Source: Haloarcula rara
GTDB taxonomy: Archaea; Halobacteriota; Halobacteria; Halobacteriales; Haloarculaceae
Length of the DNA stretch: 64,000 nucleotides
Assembly (NCBI RefSeq): GCF_029338235.1
Contig: NZ_CP119785.1
Location: forward strand, 2,728,001-2,792,000
Reading direction: 5' to 3'
The notes under the pieces are model-generated. The model made no database searches, was not told the DNA's origin, and was given only the letters and a program-made list of their open reading frames with translations. Below, one piece after another: positions 1 through 8,963 of the stretch (positions are counted from its first letter, which is position 1; each line of letters opens with the position of its first letter). The position numbers were made by a program, and so were the translations under genes.

Positions 1-196
1 GCGGCATCCCGCTGTCGACACATCCCTCGGCGTCGACGGAGAAAAACGCCGACCGGCTAAACTCCACGAAGAGCGTTCCGTCCCGGGTTTCGGTCACGCG
101 GTCCGTGCCGGCGAACTGTTCGAGATGCTTCCGAAGGGGCTCGCGGTCTGTCGGGTCGACAGTCTCGCCACCGTCGGCAGTGGGTTCGTCGGACAT
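1..196 (-). CDS. Hypothetical acidic protein, 3' part cut by window edge
   Basis: An ATG at 196 on the minus strand opens a frame that runs off the window with no stop, giving about 65 residues. It begins MSDEPTADGG and continues with a charged segment (DREPLRKHLEQFAG, then TLFVEFSRSAFFSVD). Codon third positions are G/C rich as in the neighbours, which supports real coding. It is divergent from the tRNA-Ser/ribosomal operon. I do not recognise the family, and the length and C-terminus are unknown. Confidence 0.6.
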   Translation of the reverse strand, partial: MSDEPTADGGETVDPTDREPLRKHLEQFAGTDRVTETRDGTLFVEFSRSAFFSVDAEGCVDSGMP

Positions 197-281
197 ACAG
201 ACAGTTGGCATGCCGGCCACTACTGGCTTGTGCCAGTGTCACTCATGGTCCACACTCACGCGTCCGAGCCCCTTCGTTGCG

Positions 282-288
282 TTTAAAT
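282..288 (+). promoter_or_regulatory. TATA box of the tRNA-Ser/ribosomal protein operon
   Basis: TTTAAAT stands out in a GC-rich stretch between the divergent gene and tRNA-Ser. Expected initiation is about 25-27 bases downstream, near 310, so the transcript would carry a leader of about 65 bases before the tRNA. Placement is by TATA match only. Confidence 0.5.
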
Positions 289-375
289 ACAACCCCGAGA
301 TACGTACGAACAGACTCGTGTAGGGGGACCGGCTCCCGAGTCCGTGTGCTGCGGGCGCGAGTATCAAGCAAGCGT

Positions 376-460
376 GTCGTGGTAGCCAAGCCTGGCCCAA
401 GGCGCAGGGTTGCTAACTCTGTGGCGTACAGCCTCCTGGGTTCGAATCCCAGCCACGACG
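376..460 (+). tRNA. tRNA-Ser (GCT anticodon)
   Basis: The acceptor arms GTCGTGG (376-382) and CCACGAC (453-459) pair perfectly, followed by discriminator G460. The anticodon stem CAGGG/CTCTG encloses the loop TTGCTAA, so the anticodon is GCT (reads AGC/AGT, serine). A long variable arm (class II) and a T-arm with GGTTCGAATCC are present. CCA is not encoded. It lies 19 bases before rps13, so it is probably cut from the same primary transcript. Confidence 0.95.
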
Positions 461-479
461 CTCACCCAACCACCAACAT

Positions 480-1007
480 ATGAGTGCAGAAGACCCAGAC
501 GCGGGCGAAGACGTGGATGAGGAGGAGGACATCCGCTACTTCGTTCGCATCGGACAGACAGACCTCGACGGCACGAAGTCCGTCGAGCGAGCACTGACAG
601 AACTGAACGGCATCGGCCACCGCGCCGCCCGCATCATCGCCCAGCGCGCTGACGTGGACCGCCGCGCGGTCTTCGGTAAGCTGGACGACGACGTCATCGA
701 CGAGGTCGTCGACCAGGTCCAGAACTTCGCCGACAACGTCCCCGAGTGGATGACCAACCACCAGAAGGACTACTTCACCGGTGAGACCACCCACGAGACG
801 GGTAACGACCTCCAGCTCACCCGTCGGCAGGACATCAACCGCATGAAGATGATAGACTCCTACCGCGGCGTCCGTCACAAGCGCGGCCAGAAGGTCCGCG
901 GCCAGCGCACGAAGTCCACCGGTCGTACCGAGGGGACCATCGGCGTCAACGTCGAGGCCATCAAGGAAGAACAGGCAGAGGAAGCTGCCGCGGAGGATGA
1001 CGAATAA
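480..1007 (+). CDS. rps13: 30S ribosomal protein S13 (uS13)
   Basis: Head protein of the small subunit, contacting 16S rRNA helices and bridging to the large subunit. The 175-residue product has an acidic N-terminal extension (about residues 1-18). The S13 core follows, with IRYFVRIGQTDLDG and the helix-two-turn-helix region with LNGIGHRAARII, then the basic tail typical of the family (YRGVRHKRGQKVRGQRTKS), and a second acidic tail at the very end. It starts the run rps13-rps4-rps11-rpo3; its stop overlaps the ATG of rps4 (TAATG). Confidence 0.97.
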   Translation: MSAEDPDAGEDVDEEEDIRYFVRIGQTDLDGTKSVERALTELNGIGHRAARIIAQRADVDRRAVFGKLDDDVIDEVVDQVQNFADNVPEWMTNHQKDYFTGETTHETGNDLQLTRRQDINRMKMIDSYRGVRHKRGQKVRGQRTKSTGRTEGTIGVNVEAIKEEQAEEAAAEDDE

Positions 1008-1522
1008 TGGCGCTCGGTTCCAACACGAAGTTCTACGAGACGCCGAACCACCCCTACCAGGGCGAGCGAATCGCCGACGAGAGCAACCTCCTCGGCCGCT
1101 ACGGCCTGAAAAACAAGGAGGAGCTCTGGCGCGCCCAGTCCGAGCTGCGTGGCTACCGCCGCGAGGCCCGGAAACTGCTGGGCAGCACCGAGGGGACCGA
1201 CCTCGAGGCCGAGGAGTTCCTCGCCCGCCTCAAGCGCTACGGCATCCTCAACGAGCAGGACCAGCTCGACGACGTCCTGTCGCTTGACGTCACCGACGTC
1301 CTCGAACGCCGGCTCCAGACGGTCGTCTACCGCAAGGGCTACGCGAACACGCCCGAGCAGGCGCGACAGTTCATCGTCCACGGCCACATCGAGCTCGACG
1401 ACGCACGCGTCACCCGACCGTCGATGAAGGTCGACGTGGCCGTCGAGAGCTCGGTCGGCTTCGACGAGAACAGCTCGCTGTCGGACGAACTACACCCTGA
1501 GCGCGCGGAGGCCCAAGAATGA
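1007..1522 (+). CDS. rps4: 30S ribosomal protein S4 (uS4)
   Basis: Primary 16S rRNA-binding assembly protein, 171 residues. The N-terminus [18 protein letters not shown] is the archaeal form. The S4 RNA-binding domain lies at about residues 105-150 ([20 protein letters not shown], then [19 protein letters not shown]). The start overlaps the rps13 stop by one base and the stop overlaps the rps11 start by four bases, so translation of the three genes is probably coupled. Confidence 0.97.
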   Translation: MALGSNTKFYETPNHPYQGERIADESNLLGRYGLKNKEELWRAQSELRGYRREARKLLGSTEGTDLEAEEFLARLKRYGILNEQDQLDDVLSLDVTDVLERRLQTVVYRKGYANTPEQARQFIVHGHIELDDARVTRPSMKVDVAVESSVGFDENSSLSDELHPERAEAQE

Positions 1523-1908
1523 GCGAAGAGACCGAAGACATCTGGGGCATCGCCCACGTCCACGCATCGTTCAACAACACCATCATCACGATTACGGACC
1601 AGACCGGCGCGGAGACGCTCGCGAAGAGCTCCGGCGGGACGGTCGTCAAGCAGAACCGTGACGAAGCGTCGCCGTACGCGGCCATGCAGATGGCCGAGGT
1701 CGTCGCCGAGAAGGCCCTCGACCGCGGCGTCGAGGGCGTCGACGTCCGGGTGCGTGGCCCCGGAGGGAACCTGCAGACCTCCCCAGGGCCGGGCGCCCAG
1801 GCCACCATCCGAGCGCTGGCTCGCGCCGGCCTCGAAATCGGCCGCATCGAGGACGTCACCCCGACGCCCCACGACGGCACCCGCGCACCCAAGAACTCCG
1901 GGTTCTAA
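1519..1908 (+). CDS. rps11: 30S ribosomal protein S11 (uS11)
   Basis: Platform protein of the small subunit near the E site, 129 residues. Family features are [19 protein letters not shown] near the start, the strongly conserved [20 protein letters not shown] stretch, and the C-terminal [12 protein letters not shown] motif. ATG overlaps the rps4 stop (ATGA), and rpo3 begins three bases after its stop. Confidence 0.97.
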   Translation: MSEETEDIWGIAHVHASFNNTIITITDQTGAETLAKSSGGTVVKQNRDEASPYAAMQMAEVVAEKALDRGVEGVDVRVRGPGGNLQTSPGPGAQATIRALARAGLEIGRIEDVTPTPHDGTRAPKNSGF

Positions 1909-1911
1909 CCA

Positions 1912-2694
1912 ATGACACAGGATTACGAGGTTGAGTTCGTCGAACGCGGCGAGCGGGAGTCGCTCGTGCTCGTTCGTGGCATCACGCCGGCCTTCGCCAA
2001 CGGCATCCGCCGGGCGATGGTGGCCGACGTGCCCACGTTCAGCATCGACACCGTCCGCGTCATCGAGAACACCAGCGTGATGTTCAACGAGCAGATCGGC
2101 CTCCGACTGGGGCTGGTCCCGTTGACTACCGACCTCGACGACTTCGAGCTTGGTGACGAGGTGACGCTGTCGCTGTCCGTCGACGGGCCGAACACGGCCT
2201 ACTCCAGTGACCTCGTCTCCAGTGACGCACTGGTGGAACCCGCCGACGACAACATCCCCATCATCGACCTGAAAGACGGCCAGCGCCTCGAAGTCGAGGC
2301 CGACGCCGTCCTCGATACGGGGAAAGAACACGCCAAACATCAGGGCGGCGTGGCCGTCGGCTACCGACACCTCCAGCGCGTGGAGGTCGTCGGCGACAGA
2401 GGCGAGTTCGAGGACGAGGAACCCAACATCCTCCGGGGCGTCATCGAGGAGGGCGCGGCCGAGCACGCCGCAGACCCCGACGCCACGGACGGTGACCTCG
2501 TCCCGACGAGCGAGTTCGGCAACGACCTCACCCAGCGGTATCCGGGCAAGGAGGTCGAGGTCACCGACGTCGAGAACGCGTTCGTGTTCCACGTCGAGAC
2601 CGACGGCTCGTTTACCACCGACGAACTCCTGCTTCGCGCGGTCGAGACGCTACGCGACCGAGCGACAGAGCTGAAAGACGCGGTCCAACTGTAA
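1912..2694 (+). CDS. rpo3: DNA-directed RNA polymerase subunit D (Rpo3)
   Basis: Archaeal counterpart of Rpb3/alpha, which nucleates RNA polymerase assembly with subunits L, N and P. The 260-residue protein starts with the alpha-type dimerisation fold ([20 protein letters not shown]) and ends with the second half of that fold ([18 protein letters not shown]). The middle insert, which carries a ferredoxin-like Fe-S site in many archaea, contains no cysteine here; the whole protein has none. It follows rps11 by three bases and is separated from rpl18e by tRNA-Leu. Confidence 0.96.
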   Translation: MTQDYEVEFVERGERESLVLVRGITPAFANGIRRAMVADVPTFSIDTVRVIENTSVMFNEQIGLRLGLVPLTTDLDDFELGDEVTLSLSVDGPNTAYSSDLVSSDALVEPADDNIPIIDLKDGQRLEVEADAVLDTGKEHAKHQGGVAVGYRHLQRVEVVGDRGEFEDEEPNILRGVIEEGAAEHAADPDATDGDLVPTSEFGNDLTQRYPGKEVEVTDVENAFVFHVETDGSFTTDELLLRAVETLRDRATELKDAVQL

Positions 2695-2796
2695 CGCCAA
2701 TGTCCCGAAACACCCCTTCGACGCCGATGACCGCCCGCTCCCCGAGCGCGAGGACCGAAAGGGGTTTTACGGGGCATCAAGAACCAACTAATGCGA

Positions 2797-2881
2797 GCAG
2801 GGATAGCCAAGTTTGGCCAACGGCGCAGCGTTCAGGGCGCTGTCCCGTAGGGGTCCGCAGGTTCAAATCCTGCTCCCTGCA
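2797..2881 (+). tRNA. tRNA-Leu (CAG anticodon)
   Basis: Acceptor arms GCAGGGA (2797-2803) and TCCCTGC (2874-2880) pair perfectly, with discriminator A2881. The anticodon stem CAGCG/CGCTG encloses TTCAGGG, giving anticodon CAG. A long variable arm is present, as expected for leucine tRNA, and the T-arm reads GGTTCAAATCC. It lies between rpo3 and rpl18e, 24 bases before the rpl18e ATG. Haloarcula marismortui has a leucine tRNA in the same place. Confidence 0.95.
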
Positions 2882-2905
2882 CTTTTACTCCCAAGGAGGA
2901 ACCCT

Positions 2906-3256
2906 ATGAGCAAGACGAATCCGAGACTCAGTAGTCTCATCGCCGACCTGAAGTCGGCCGCCCGCAACTCGGGCGGCGCAGTCTGGGGCGACGTCGCCGA
3001 GCGGCTGCAGAAGCCGCGGCGAACACACGCGGAAGTCAACCTGGGCCGCATCGAGCGGTACGCACAGGAAGACGAGACCGTGGTCGTTCCGGGCAAGGTG
3101 CTCGGCTCCGGCGTCCTGCAGAAGGACGTCACCGTCGCCGCCGTCGACTTCTCCGGAACCGCCGAGACGAAGATCGACAAGGTCGGAGAGGCTGTATCAC
3201 TAGAACAGGCAATCGAGAACAACCCAGAAGGCTCCCACGTCCGGGTGATTCGATGA
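2906..3256 (+). CDS. rpl18e: 50S ribosomal protein L18e (eL18)
   Basis: Archaeal/eukaryotic large-subunit protein, 116 residues, called HL29 in Haloarcula. It begins [19 protein letters not shown] and contains the L15/L18e-type fold ([20 protein letters not shown]). The ATG at 2906 is preceded by a good Shine-Dalgarno (GGAGGA, 2895-2900), which decides this start against upstream in-frame codons that lie inside tRNA-Leu. Its stop overlaps the rpl13 start by four bases. Confidence 0.96.
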   Translation: MSKTNPRLSSLIADLKSAARNSGGAVWGDVAERLQKPRRTHAEVNLGRIERYAQEDETVVVPGKVLGSGVLQKDVTVAAVDFSGTAETKIDKVGEAVSLEQAIENNPEGSHVRVIR

Positions 3257-3690
3257 GCGTCGCCGAATTCGACGCCGACGTCGTCGTCGACGCCCGCGAC
3301 TGTATCATGGGCCGGGTCGCCTCACAGGTGGCCGAGACGGCGCTCGACGGGCAGACCGTCGCCGTCGTCAACGCCGAACGCGCGGTCATCACCGGCCGCG
3401 AAGAGCAGATCAAAGAGAAGTACAAGAAGCGCGTCGACATCGGCGCCGACAACCAGTACTTCTACCCCAAGCGACCGGACGGTATCCTCAAACGCTCCAT
3501 CCGTGGCATGCTGCCCCACAAGAAGCAGCGTGGCCGCGACGCGTTCGAGAACGTCCGCGTCTACGTGGGTAACCCGCACGACGAGGACGCCGAAGTGCTT
3601 TCGGGGACGTCACTGGACCGACTCTCGAACATCAAATTCGTCACGCTCGCGGAAGTGAGCGAGACACTCGGAGCGAACAAGACATGGTAA
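3253..3690 (+). CDS. rpl13: 50S ribosomal protein L13 (uL13)
   Basis: Early-assembling large-subunit protein, 145 residues. Family motifs are [18 protein letters not shown] at the start, [13 protein letters not shown], and the [19 protein letters not shown] segment. ATG overlaps the rpl18e stop and its last codons overlap the rps9 start by seven bases (ATGGTAA), so the three genes are translationally coupled. Confidence 0.97.
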   Translation: MSVAEFDADVVVDARDCIMGRVASQVAETALDGQTVAVVNAERAVITGREEQIKEKYKKRVDIGADNQYFYPKRPDGILKRSIRGMLPHKKQRGRDAFENVRVYVGNPHDEDAEVLSGTSLDRLSNIKFVTLAEVSETLGANKTW

Positions 3691-4082
3691 CGAACACGTC
3701 TGGCAAAAAGAAGACCGCCGTCGCTCGCGCCACCATCCGCGAGGGCGAGGGTCGCGTGCGTATCGACTCCCAGCCGGTCGAACTGGTCGATCCGGAGCTG
3801 GCTCAGCTGAAGATGCTGGAGCCGTTCCGCATCGCAGACGAGGACCTCCGCGGCGACGTCGACGTCGACGTCTCCGTTGAGGGCGGCGGCGTGATGGGGC
3901 AGGCCGACGCGGCCCGCACTGCCATCGCCCGCGGCCTCGTCGATTTCACCAACGACGCCGAGCTCCGCGACGCGTTCATGGAGTTCGACCGCTCGCTGCT
4001 GGTCAACGACGTGCGCCAGTCCGAACCCAAGAAGTGGGGCGGTCCCGGCGCCCGGGCCCGCTACCAGAAATCCTACCGCTGA
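3684..4082 (+). CDS. rps9: 30S ribosomal protein S9 (uS9)
   Basis: Small-subunit head protein whose C-terminal tail reaches the P-site tRNA, 132 residues. It shows the N-terminal [19 protein letters not shown], the [15 protein letters not shown] helix, and the tail [11 protein letters not shown] ending in the invariant arginine. Starts inside rpl13 and is followed after 12 bases by rpo10. Confidence 0.97.
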   Translation: MVTNTSGKKKTAVARATIREGEGRVRIDSQPVELVDPELAQLKMLEPFRIADEDLRGDVDVDVSVEGGGVMGQADAARTAIARGLVDFTNDAELRDAFMEFDRSLLVNDVRQSEPKKWGGPGARARYQKSYR

Positions 4083-4094
4083 GGTGACCAGGAT

Positions 4095-4295
4095 ATGATG
4101 GTACCGGTCCGGTGTTTCACGTGCGGTAACGTCGTCGGCGAGCACTGGGAGGAGTTCAAGGCCCGCACCCGCGAGGCCGAAGAGCCAGAGGACCCCGAGA
4201 TGGTCCTCGACGAGCTCGGCGTCGAGCGACACTGCTGTCGCCGGATGCTCGTCTCGCACAAAGACCTGGTCGACATCGTCGCTCCCTATCAATGA
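4095..4295 (+). CDS. rpo10: DNA-directed RNA polymerase subunit N (Rpo10)
   Basis: Small zinc-binding assembly subunit of archaeal RNA polymerase (Rpb10 homologue), 66 residues. The zinc ligands are visible as C7-x2-C10 and the adjacent pair C47-C48 (RHCCRR). The start [11 protein letters not shown] matches the Haloarcula form once named OrfMMV; initiation at the second Met is possible. Its stop overlaps the start of rpo6. Confidence 0.96.
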   Translation: MMVPVRCFTCGNVVGEHWEEFKARTREAEEPEDPEMVLDELGVERHCCRRMLVSHKDLVDIVAPYQ

Positions 4296-4471
4296 ACGCA
4301 CAGGAAAGCCGATACGAGAAGGCCCGCAAACTGGGAGCGCGAGCGCTCCAGCTGGCCCACGGCGCACCCGTGCTCATCGAGACGGAACACACCCAGCCCA
4401 TCCTCATCGCGGCCGAGGAGTACGACGCTGGCGTCCTTCCGTTCACCGTCAAACGAGGTGACCACAAATGA
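4292..4471 (+). CDS. rpo6: DNA-directed RNA polymerase subunit K (Rpo6)
   Basis: A 59-residue frame, ATG 4292 to TGA 4471, translated here directly. It reads [19 protein letters not shown], then [11 protein letters not shown] and [17 protein letters not shown]. This is the conserved core of the Rpb6/omega family ([14 protein letters not shown]; the P-F-T/V-x-R/K tail), which clamps the largest polymerase subunit. It overlaps rpo10 by four bases and eno by four bases. The Haloarcula homologue was named OrfMNA after its first residues. Confidence 0.95.
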   Translation: MNAQESRYEKARKLGARALQLAHGAPVLIETEHTQPILIAAEEYDAGVLPFTVKRGDHK

Positions 4472-5673
4472 CGCTAATCACTGACATCCGACTCCGCCGC
4501 GTCCTCGACTCGCGTGGCAACGCGACAGTCGAGGCCGACGTTCTCACCGAGAGTGGGGGCTTCGGTCGCGGCAAGGCACCGAGCGGCGCAAGCACCGGCG
4601 AGTACGAGGCTCTGGAACTGCCGGCTCAGGAAGCCATCGCGAACGCTCGCGAAGATGCGCTTCCCCGCCTCGTCGGCGAGGTTCACGCCGGCAACCAGCG
4701 CGACGTCGACAACGCGCTCCGGGCCGCAGACGGCACGGACGACTTCTCCAGCATCGGCGCCAACTCCGCCGTCGCCATCTCGATGGCGGCCGCCGCGGCC
4801 GGCGCCGACGTGCTCGGCGCCCCGCTGTACCAGCACCTCGGTGGCACCTTCCGTGGCAACGAGTTCCCGACGCCGCTGGGTAACATCGTCGGCGGCGGCG
4901 AACACGCCGCGGACGCCACCAACATCCAGGAGTTCCTGTCGGCTCCCATCGGCGCGCCGAGCGTCGAAGAGGCCGTCTTCGCCAACGCGGCGGTCCACCA
5001 GGAAGTCCACGACATCCTCGCCGACCGGGGTATCCCGGCTGGCAAGGGCGACGAGGGCGCCTGGGCGCCGTCGGTTTCGGACGACGAGGCCTTCGAGATT
5101 ATGGCCGAGGCCGTCGAGACCGTCGCGGACGACGTCGGCTTCGCTATCCAGTTCGGTCTGGACGTCGCCGGTGCGGAGCTGTACGACGACGAGGAGGACG
5201 GCTACGTCTTCGACGACGGCGTCAAGTCGACCGACGAGATGATCGACTACATCGCCGAGAAGGTCGAGGAGTACGACCTCGTCTACGTCGAGGACCCCCT
5301 CGACGAGAACGACTACGAGGCCTTCGCCGAGCTGACCGACGAAGTCGGCGACCAGACGCTCATCTGCGGTGACGACCTCTTTGTCACCAACGTCGAGCGC
5401 CTGCAGACCGGTATCCAGCAGGGTGCTGGCAACTCCATCCTCATCAAGCCCAACCAGATCGGGACGCTCTCGGACGCCGTCGACGCTATCGAACTGGCGA
5501 CCGAGAACGGCTTCGAGTCCGTTGTCTCCCACCGCAGCGGCGAGACCGAGGACACCACCATCGCACACCTCGCCGTGGCGACCGGCGCGCCGTTCATCAA
5601 GACGGGCGCCGTCGGTGGCGAGCGCACTGCCAAGCTGAACGAACTCATCCGTATCGAGGACAACGCAGTATGA
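4468..5673 (+). CDS. eno: Enolase
   Basis: Phosphopyruvate hydratase, 401 residues: interconverts 2-phosphoglycerate and phosphoenolpyruvate. N-terminal motif [16 protein letters not shown] and the substrate loop [16 protein letters not shown] are present. Magnesium ligands sit in the barrel ([33 protein letters not shown]), with the catalytic lysine in [12 protein letters not shown] and the SHRSGETED loop near the end. It is fused into the ribosomal operon by 4-base overlaps on both sides (rpo6 and rps2), an arrangement conserved in haloarchaea. Confidence 0.97.
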   Translation: MTLITDIRLRRVLDSRGNATVEADVLTESGGFGRGKAPSGASTGEYEALELPAQEAIANAREDALPRLVGEVHAGNQRDVDNALRAADGTDDFSSIGANSAVAISMAAAAAGADVLGAPLYQHLGGTFRGNEFPTPLGNIVGGGEHAADATNIQEFLSAPIGAPSVEEAVFANAAVHQEVHDILADRGIPAGKGDEGAWAPSVSDDEAFEIMAEAVETVADDVGFAIQFGLDVAGAELYDDEEDGYVFDDGVKSTDEMIDYIAEKVEEYDLVYVEDPLDENDYEAFAELTDEVGDQTLICGDDLFVTNVERLQTGIQQGAGNSILIKPNQIGTLSDAVDAIELATENGFESVVSHRSGETEDTTIAHLAVATGAPFIKTGAVGGERTAKLNELIRIEDNAV

Positions 5674-6488
5674 GCGGCAACGAGAAAGAAGGTCTCGACG
5701 CAGAGGAGTCGGAGTTCGACCCGTCCGAGGAGGACGAGGCAGAGCCCGACGCCGACGCGGAGACCGAAGAAGTCGAACAGCCCGCCGACGCCGACGAGGC
5801 CGAGGCAGCAACAGCTGACAAGGAGGCCGCCGACGAGGTGGCAGCCGAAGCCGAGGAAGAGGACGCCCCCCAGCTCGACGAGGACGTCATGCCCGACGAG
5901 CAGAGCGAGGCTGACCTCCTCATCCCCGTCGAGGACTACCTGGGCGCCGGTGTCCACATCGGGACCCAGCAGAAGACCCAGGACATGGAGCGGTTCATCC
6001 ATCGTGTGAGGACCGACGGGCTCTACGTGCTGGACGTCTCGATGACGGACTCCCGGATTCGGACCGCAGCGGACTTCCTGGCCAACTACGAGCCCGAGCA
6101 GATTCTCGTGGCTTCCTCGCGCCAGTACGGCCGGTTCCCGGCCGAGAAGTTCGCCGACGCCGTCGGCGCTCGAGCCCGCACGGGTCGATTCATCCCCGGG
6201 ACGCTGACGAACCCGGACTACGACGGCTACATCGAGCCGGACGTCGTGGTCGTCACCGACCCCATCGGCGACGCCCAGGCCGTCAAGGAGGCCATCACGG
6301 TCGGCATCCCTGTCATCGCTATGTGTGACTCCAACAACACCACGTCCAACGTGGACCTGGTCGTCCCGACCAACAACAAGGGGCGAAAGGCGCTGTCGGT
6401 CGTCTACTGGCTGCTGGCCAACGAGACGCTCGACCGCCGCGGTGCCGAGCCGTCCTACGGTCTGGACGACTTCGAATCCGAACTCTGA
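5670..6488 (+). CDS. rps2: 30S ribosomal protein S2 (uS2) with acidic N-terminal extension
   Basis: Small-subunit protein, 272 residues. The first ~75 residues are almost entirely Glu, Asp and Ala and have no S2 homology that I can see. The S2 core starts near [20 protein letters not shown] and carries [17 protein letters not shown] and [13 protein letters not shown], ending with [16 protein letters not shown]. Last gene of the operon; its start overlaps eno by four bases and a T-rich tract follows its stop. Confidence 0.96.
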   Translation: MSGNEKEGLDAEESEFDPSEEDEAEPDADAETEEVEQPADADEAEAATADKEAADEVAAEAEEEDAPQLDEDVMPDEQSEADLLIPVEDYLGAGVHIGTQQKTQDMERFIHRVRTDGLYVLDVSMTDSRIRTAADFLANYEPEQILVASSRQYGRFPAEKFADAVGARARTGRFIPGTLTNPDYDGYIEPDVVVVTDPIGDAQAVKEAITVGIPVIAMCDSNNTTSNVDLVVPTNNKGRKALSVVYWLLANETLDRRGAEPSYGLDDFESEL

Positions 6489-6496
6489 TCGGTCGA

Positions 6497-6507
6497 TTTT
6501 CCCTTTT
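6497..6507 (+). terminator. T-rich tract after rps2
   Basis: Two TTTT runs separated by CCC lie just after the rps2 stop at the end of the long co-directional operon. Archaeal RNA polymerase terminates at U-rich tracts without needing a hairpin, and none is obvious here. Position at the operon end is the main support. Confidence 0.4.
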
Positions 6508-6645
6508 CGCGACGGCCACCAGTGCCGACAGCGGCCGTATTGACCACGGACCGAGCGTGCTGGCCACGCTCGCTGGGACGTGTGACTGTAATCGGGTTTT
6601 CACTCACCCAAAGCCATACTACCCCCGACGGTGTAGCGAGCGGCG

Positions 6646-7017
6646 ATGGCAGAACACGACACCCTCCTCAACGCCGTCATCGGCGCCGTCGTGAGCATCG
6701 TCCTGAGTTTCGTCCCCTTTTCGACGCTGCTGGGCGGGGCAGTCGCCGGCTACCTCGAGGGCGGGACCCGCTCGGACGGGCTTCGAGTCGGGGCTATCTC
6801 GGGGGTCCTCGGCCTGGTGGTCGGTGCCGTCTTCTTCGGGCTCTTCGTCCTCTTTTTCGGCGTGTTCTACGTCGGCTCGGGCGCGCCGGGGGCGTTCGGT
6901 GCCTTCGGCCTCCTGTTTTTCTTCTTCGCTGCGGTCATGAGCGCGCTCTACACCGTCGGGCTGAGTGCGCTCGGCGGCTGGCTGGGCAACTACGCGAAGT
7001 ACGAGCTCGACATCTGA
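6646..7017 (+). CDS. DUF5518 family membrane protein
   Basis: A 123-residue, very hydrophobic protein with about four predicted membrane segments (roughly residues 8-35, 45-75, 80-105 and the C-terminal part). The motif FSTLLGGAVAGYLEGG and the repeat-like end YTVGLSALGGWLG match the haloarchaeal DUF5518 family, recognised by eye. Function is unknown. It starts about 32 bases after an AT-rich box and is followed by a paralogue in the same orientation. Confidence 0.8.
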   Translation: MAEHDTLLNAVIGAVVSIVLSFVPFSTLLGGAVAGYLEGGTRSDGLRVGAISGVLGLVVGAVFFGLFVLFFGVFYVGSGAPGAFGAFGLLFFFFAAVMSALYTVGLSALGGWLGNYAKYELDI

Positions 7018-7033
7018 GCGGGCGGCCACCACA

Positions 7034-7040
7034 TTATATA
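7034..7040 (+). promoter_or_regulatory. TATA box for the second DUF5518 gene
   Basis: TTATATA ends 25 bases before the ATG at 7066, the spacing expected for a leaderless haloarchaeal transcript. It indicates that the second paralogue has its own promoter. Confidence 0.5.
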
Positions 7041-7065
7041 TCCGCCGACGTCGACACCCATCGGT

Positions 7066-7446
7066 ATGCGTGAGACCTTCGTCGACGCGGGCTGGGGCGC
7101 GCTGGTGACGCTGGCGCTCTCTATTTTCCCGTTCTCCTCGGTCGTGGGCGGGGCCGTCGCGGCCAACCGCCACGGCGGTGGCTACCGGAGCGGCCTGTGG
7201 GTCGGGACGCTGGCCGGGGTCGCCGCCATGATTCCGCTGCTTGCGCTGTTCGTCCCGTCGCTGTTCGTCGCCGGACTGCTGGGTGTCGGTATCTCACCGT
7301 CGTCACCGGGGTACGGTGTCTTCCTCGCTATCGTGTTCGGGTTCTTCCTCGTGTACACCGTCGGGCTGAGTGCCCTCGGCGGGCTGGGCGGCGTGTGGGC
7401 CAGAGGGAACACCGACTGGAACCTCGACCCGGTTCGGTGGTTGTAG
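7066..7446 (+). CDS. DUF5518 family membrane protein, paralogue of the preceding gene
   Basis: A 126-residue hydrophobic protein with about four membrane segments. It shares FPFSSVVGGAVAANRHGGGY (compare FVPFSTLLGGAVAGYLEGG) and the ending VYTVGLSALGGLGG with its neighbour, so the two arose by tandem duplication and have since diverged strongly. It has its own TATA box. Function unknown. Confidence 0.8.
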   Translation: MRETFVDAGWGALVTLALSIFPFSSVVGGAVAANRHGGGYRSGLWVGTLAGVAAMIPLLALFVPSLFVAGLLGVGISPSSPGYGVFLAIVFGFFLVYTVGLSALGGLGGVWARGNTDWNLDPVRWL

Positions 7447-7496
7447 CTCGTTCCGGGCCGCAAAGATACTTTAATTATCAGGGAGAATGTTCCCGT

Positions 7497-8867
7497 ATGA
7501 CCGACCGACGACTGACCCGGCGGCGCCTGCTGAAAACGCTTTCACTGGCAGGTGCGGCCGCGCTCTCCGGGTGTTCTGGGCAGACGTCCCCGTCGTCCAC
7601 GCCGACTATCTCGGGGACCGAAACGAACGAATCAGCCGACGGGGCAAAAGGCGGGATACCGATGTTCCGCTACGACGCGGCGAACACCGGCCACCGACCG
7701 GACGGTACGGGACCGACCGCTGAGGGTACAGAGACGTGGCGCGTCGAGACTGACGGTCCGGTACGGTCCAGCCCCGCAGTCGTCGACGGCAGTGTCTACG
7801 TCAGCTCGGTGGACGGGGTCGTCTACGCTCTCGGCGACGGTGGCCGGGTGCGCTGGAATACGGAGATCGGACAAGCCGGAATAAGTAGCCCTGCAGTGGT
7901 CGACGGGACCGTACACGTCGGAGGCAGTGACGGTCTCTACGCGCTGGCGGCGGCCGACGGTTCAGAGGAGTGGCAGGTCGACACACCCGGCCCAGTTACC
8001 AGCAGCCCCACCGTCGTGGACGACGCCGTCTACGTCGGGGACAACGAGGGTACGTTGCTCGCATTCGAGAGGACCGGTGCGGAACGGTGGCGACGCGAGC
8101 TGGCCGGGACAACAGAGCGCAACGGTCGGCGGGACCCATCGGAGAATCGACTGTCCGTTGGCGGCCAGCAGGCACAGTCCGCCGGTGACGCCGTGAGTAC
8201 GCCAGCCGTCGACGACGGCACGGTGTACGTCGCCACTGCGAAAGAGCTGTACGCCGTCGACGCGGACAGCGGGGAGCCACAGTGGTCGTCCCGGTTCGAC
8301 ACCGCTGCAGGTACGGACGGGAGCCGAGTGGAGCGCCTGTCCGGTGGGGACTCGACAACCGGTGTCGAACGGCTCCAGACCACCAGGACCGTCCCGAGCA
8401 GTCCCGCAGTGGTCGACGGGGTCCTCTACGTCGGTCAGTATCCGGATACGGCTGCCGTCGACGCCGCGAGCGGTGAACGTGTGTGGCAGGCTGGCACTCC
8501 CTCGCGGACCGATGGGGCCGCGGCGGAACCGCCCCAGTCGCGGCTTCAGGTCGCGACTGTGCTGATGGGTAGTCCGGCGGTGGCGGACGGTCGCACCCTC
8601 GTCGGTGGTGACCGATTCGTCGGGCTCGAGACCGAATCTGGGACCGTCGAGTGGGAACGGTCCCTGTCGGTCAGGAGCAGTCCGGCGGTCGTCTCGGAGA
8701 CGGCGTACGTCGGGACGACGGATGGCAGTGTCGTCGGGCTCGACGCGGAGTCGGGAACCACGGAGTGGAGCGTCGACACAGCCGGGTCAGTCGTCAGTAG
8801 CCCCGCGGTCCACGACGGCACCGTTTACGTCGGCGACCTCGATGGCTGGGTGTACGCATTCGAGTAG
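7497..8867 (+). CDS. PQQ-like beta-propeller lipoprotein, Tat-type signal
   Basis: A 456-residue exported protein. The N-terminus has twin arginines (TRRRLLKTLSLAGAA) followed by the lipobox LSGC, so it is probably moved by Tat and anchored as a lipoprotein. The body is a chain of blades with the PQQ-like signature: repeated SSPAVVDGSVYVSS, VYALGDGG, SPTVVDDAVYVGD and similar units. The enzymatic PQQ site cannot be judged; most such haloarchaeal proteins have no known substrate. ATG 7497 is chosen because it lies about 25-30 bases after an ACTTTAATTATC box and directly begins the signal. Two related genes lie at 23.6-26.3 kb. Confidence 0.85.
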   Translation: MTDRRLTRRRLLKTLSLAGAAALSGCSGQTSPSSTPTISGTETNESADGAKGGIPMFRYDAANTGHRPDGTGPTAEGTETWRVETDGPVRSSPAVVDGSVYVSSVDGVVYALGDGGRVRWNTEIGQAGISSPAVVDGTVHVGGSDGLYALAAADGSEEWQVDTPGPVTSSPTVVDDAVYVGDNEGTLLAFERTGAERWRRELAGTTERNGRRDPSENRLSVGGQQAQSAGDAVSTPAVDDGTVYVATAKELYAVDADSGEPQWSSRFDTAAGTDGSRVERLSGGDSTTGVERLQTTRTVPSSPAVVDGVLYVGQYPDTAAVDAASGERVWQAGTPSRTDGAAAEPPQSRLQVATVLMGSPAVADGRTLVGGDRFVGLETESGTVEWERSLSVRSSPAVVSETAYVGTTDGSVVGLDAESGTTEWSVDTAGSVVSSPAVHDGTVYVGDLDGWVYAFE

Positions 8868-8963
8868 CAGGGCCGTCGTGGGGACGCCACTCCGCGTGGG
8901 AACTGCGCCGTCTCGGTCCCATTTGGCACGCAATTCAAACGTGTTGAGTCCTAACCCGGCCCA

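Noticed and set aside
4474..5811. Long open frame antisense to enolase (445 residues)
   Set aside because: Shadow frame caused by GC-rich codons; the enolase frame has full family homology.
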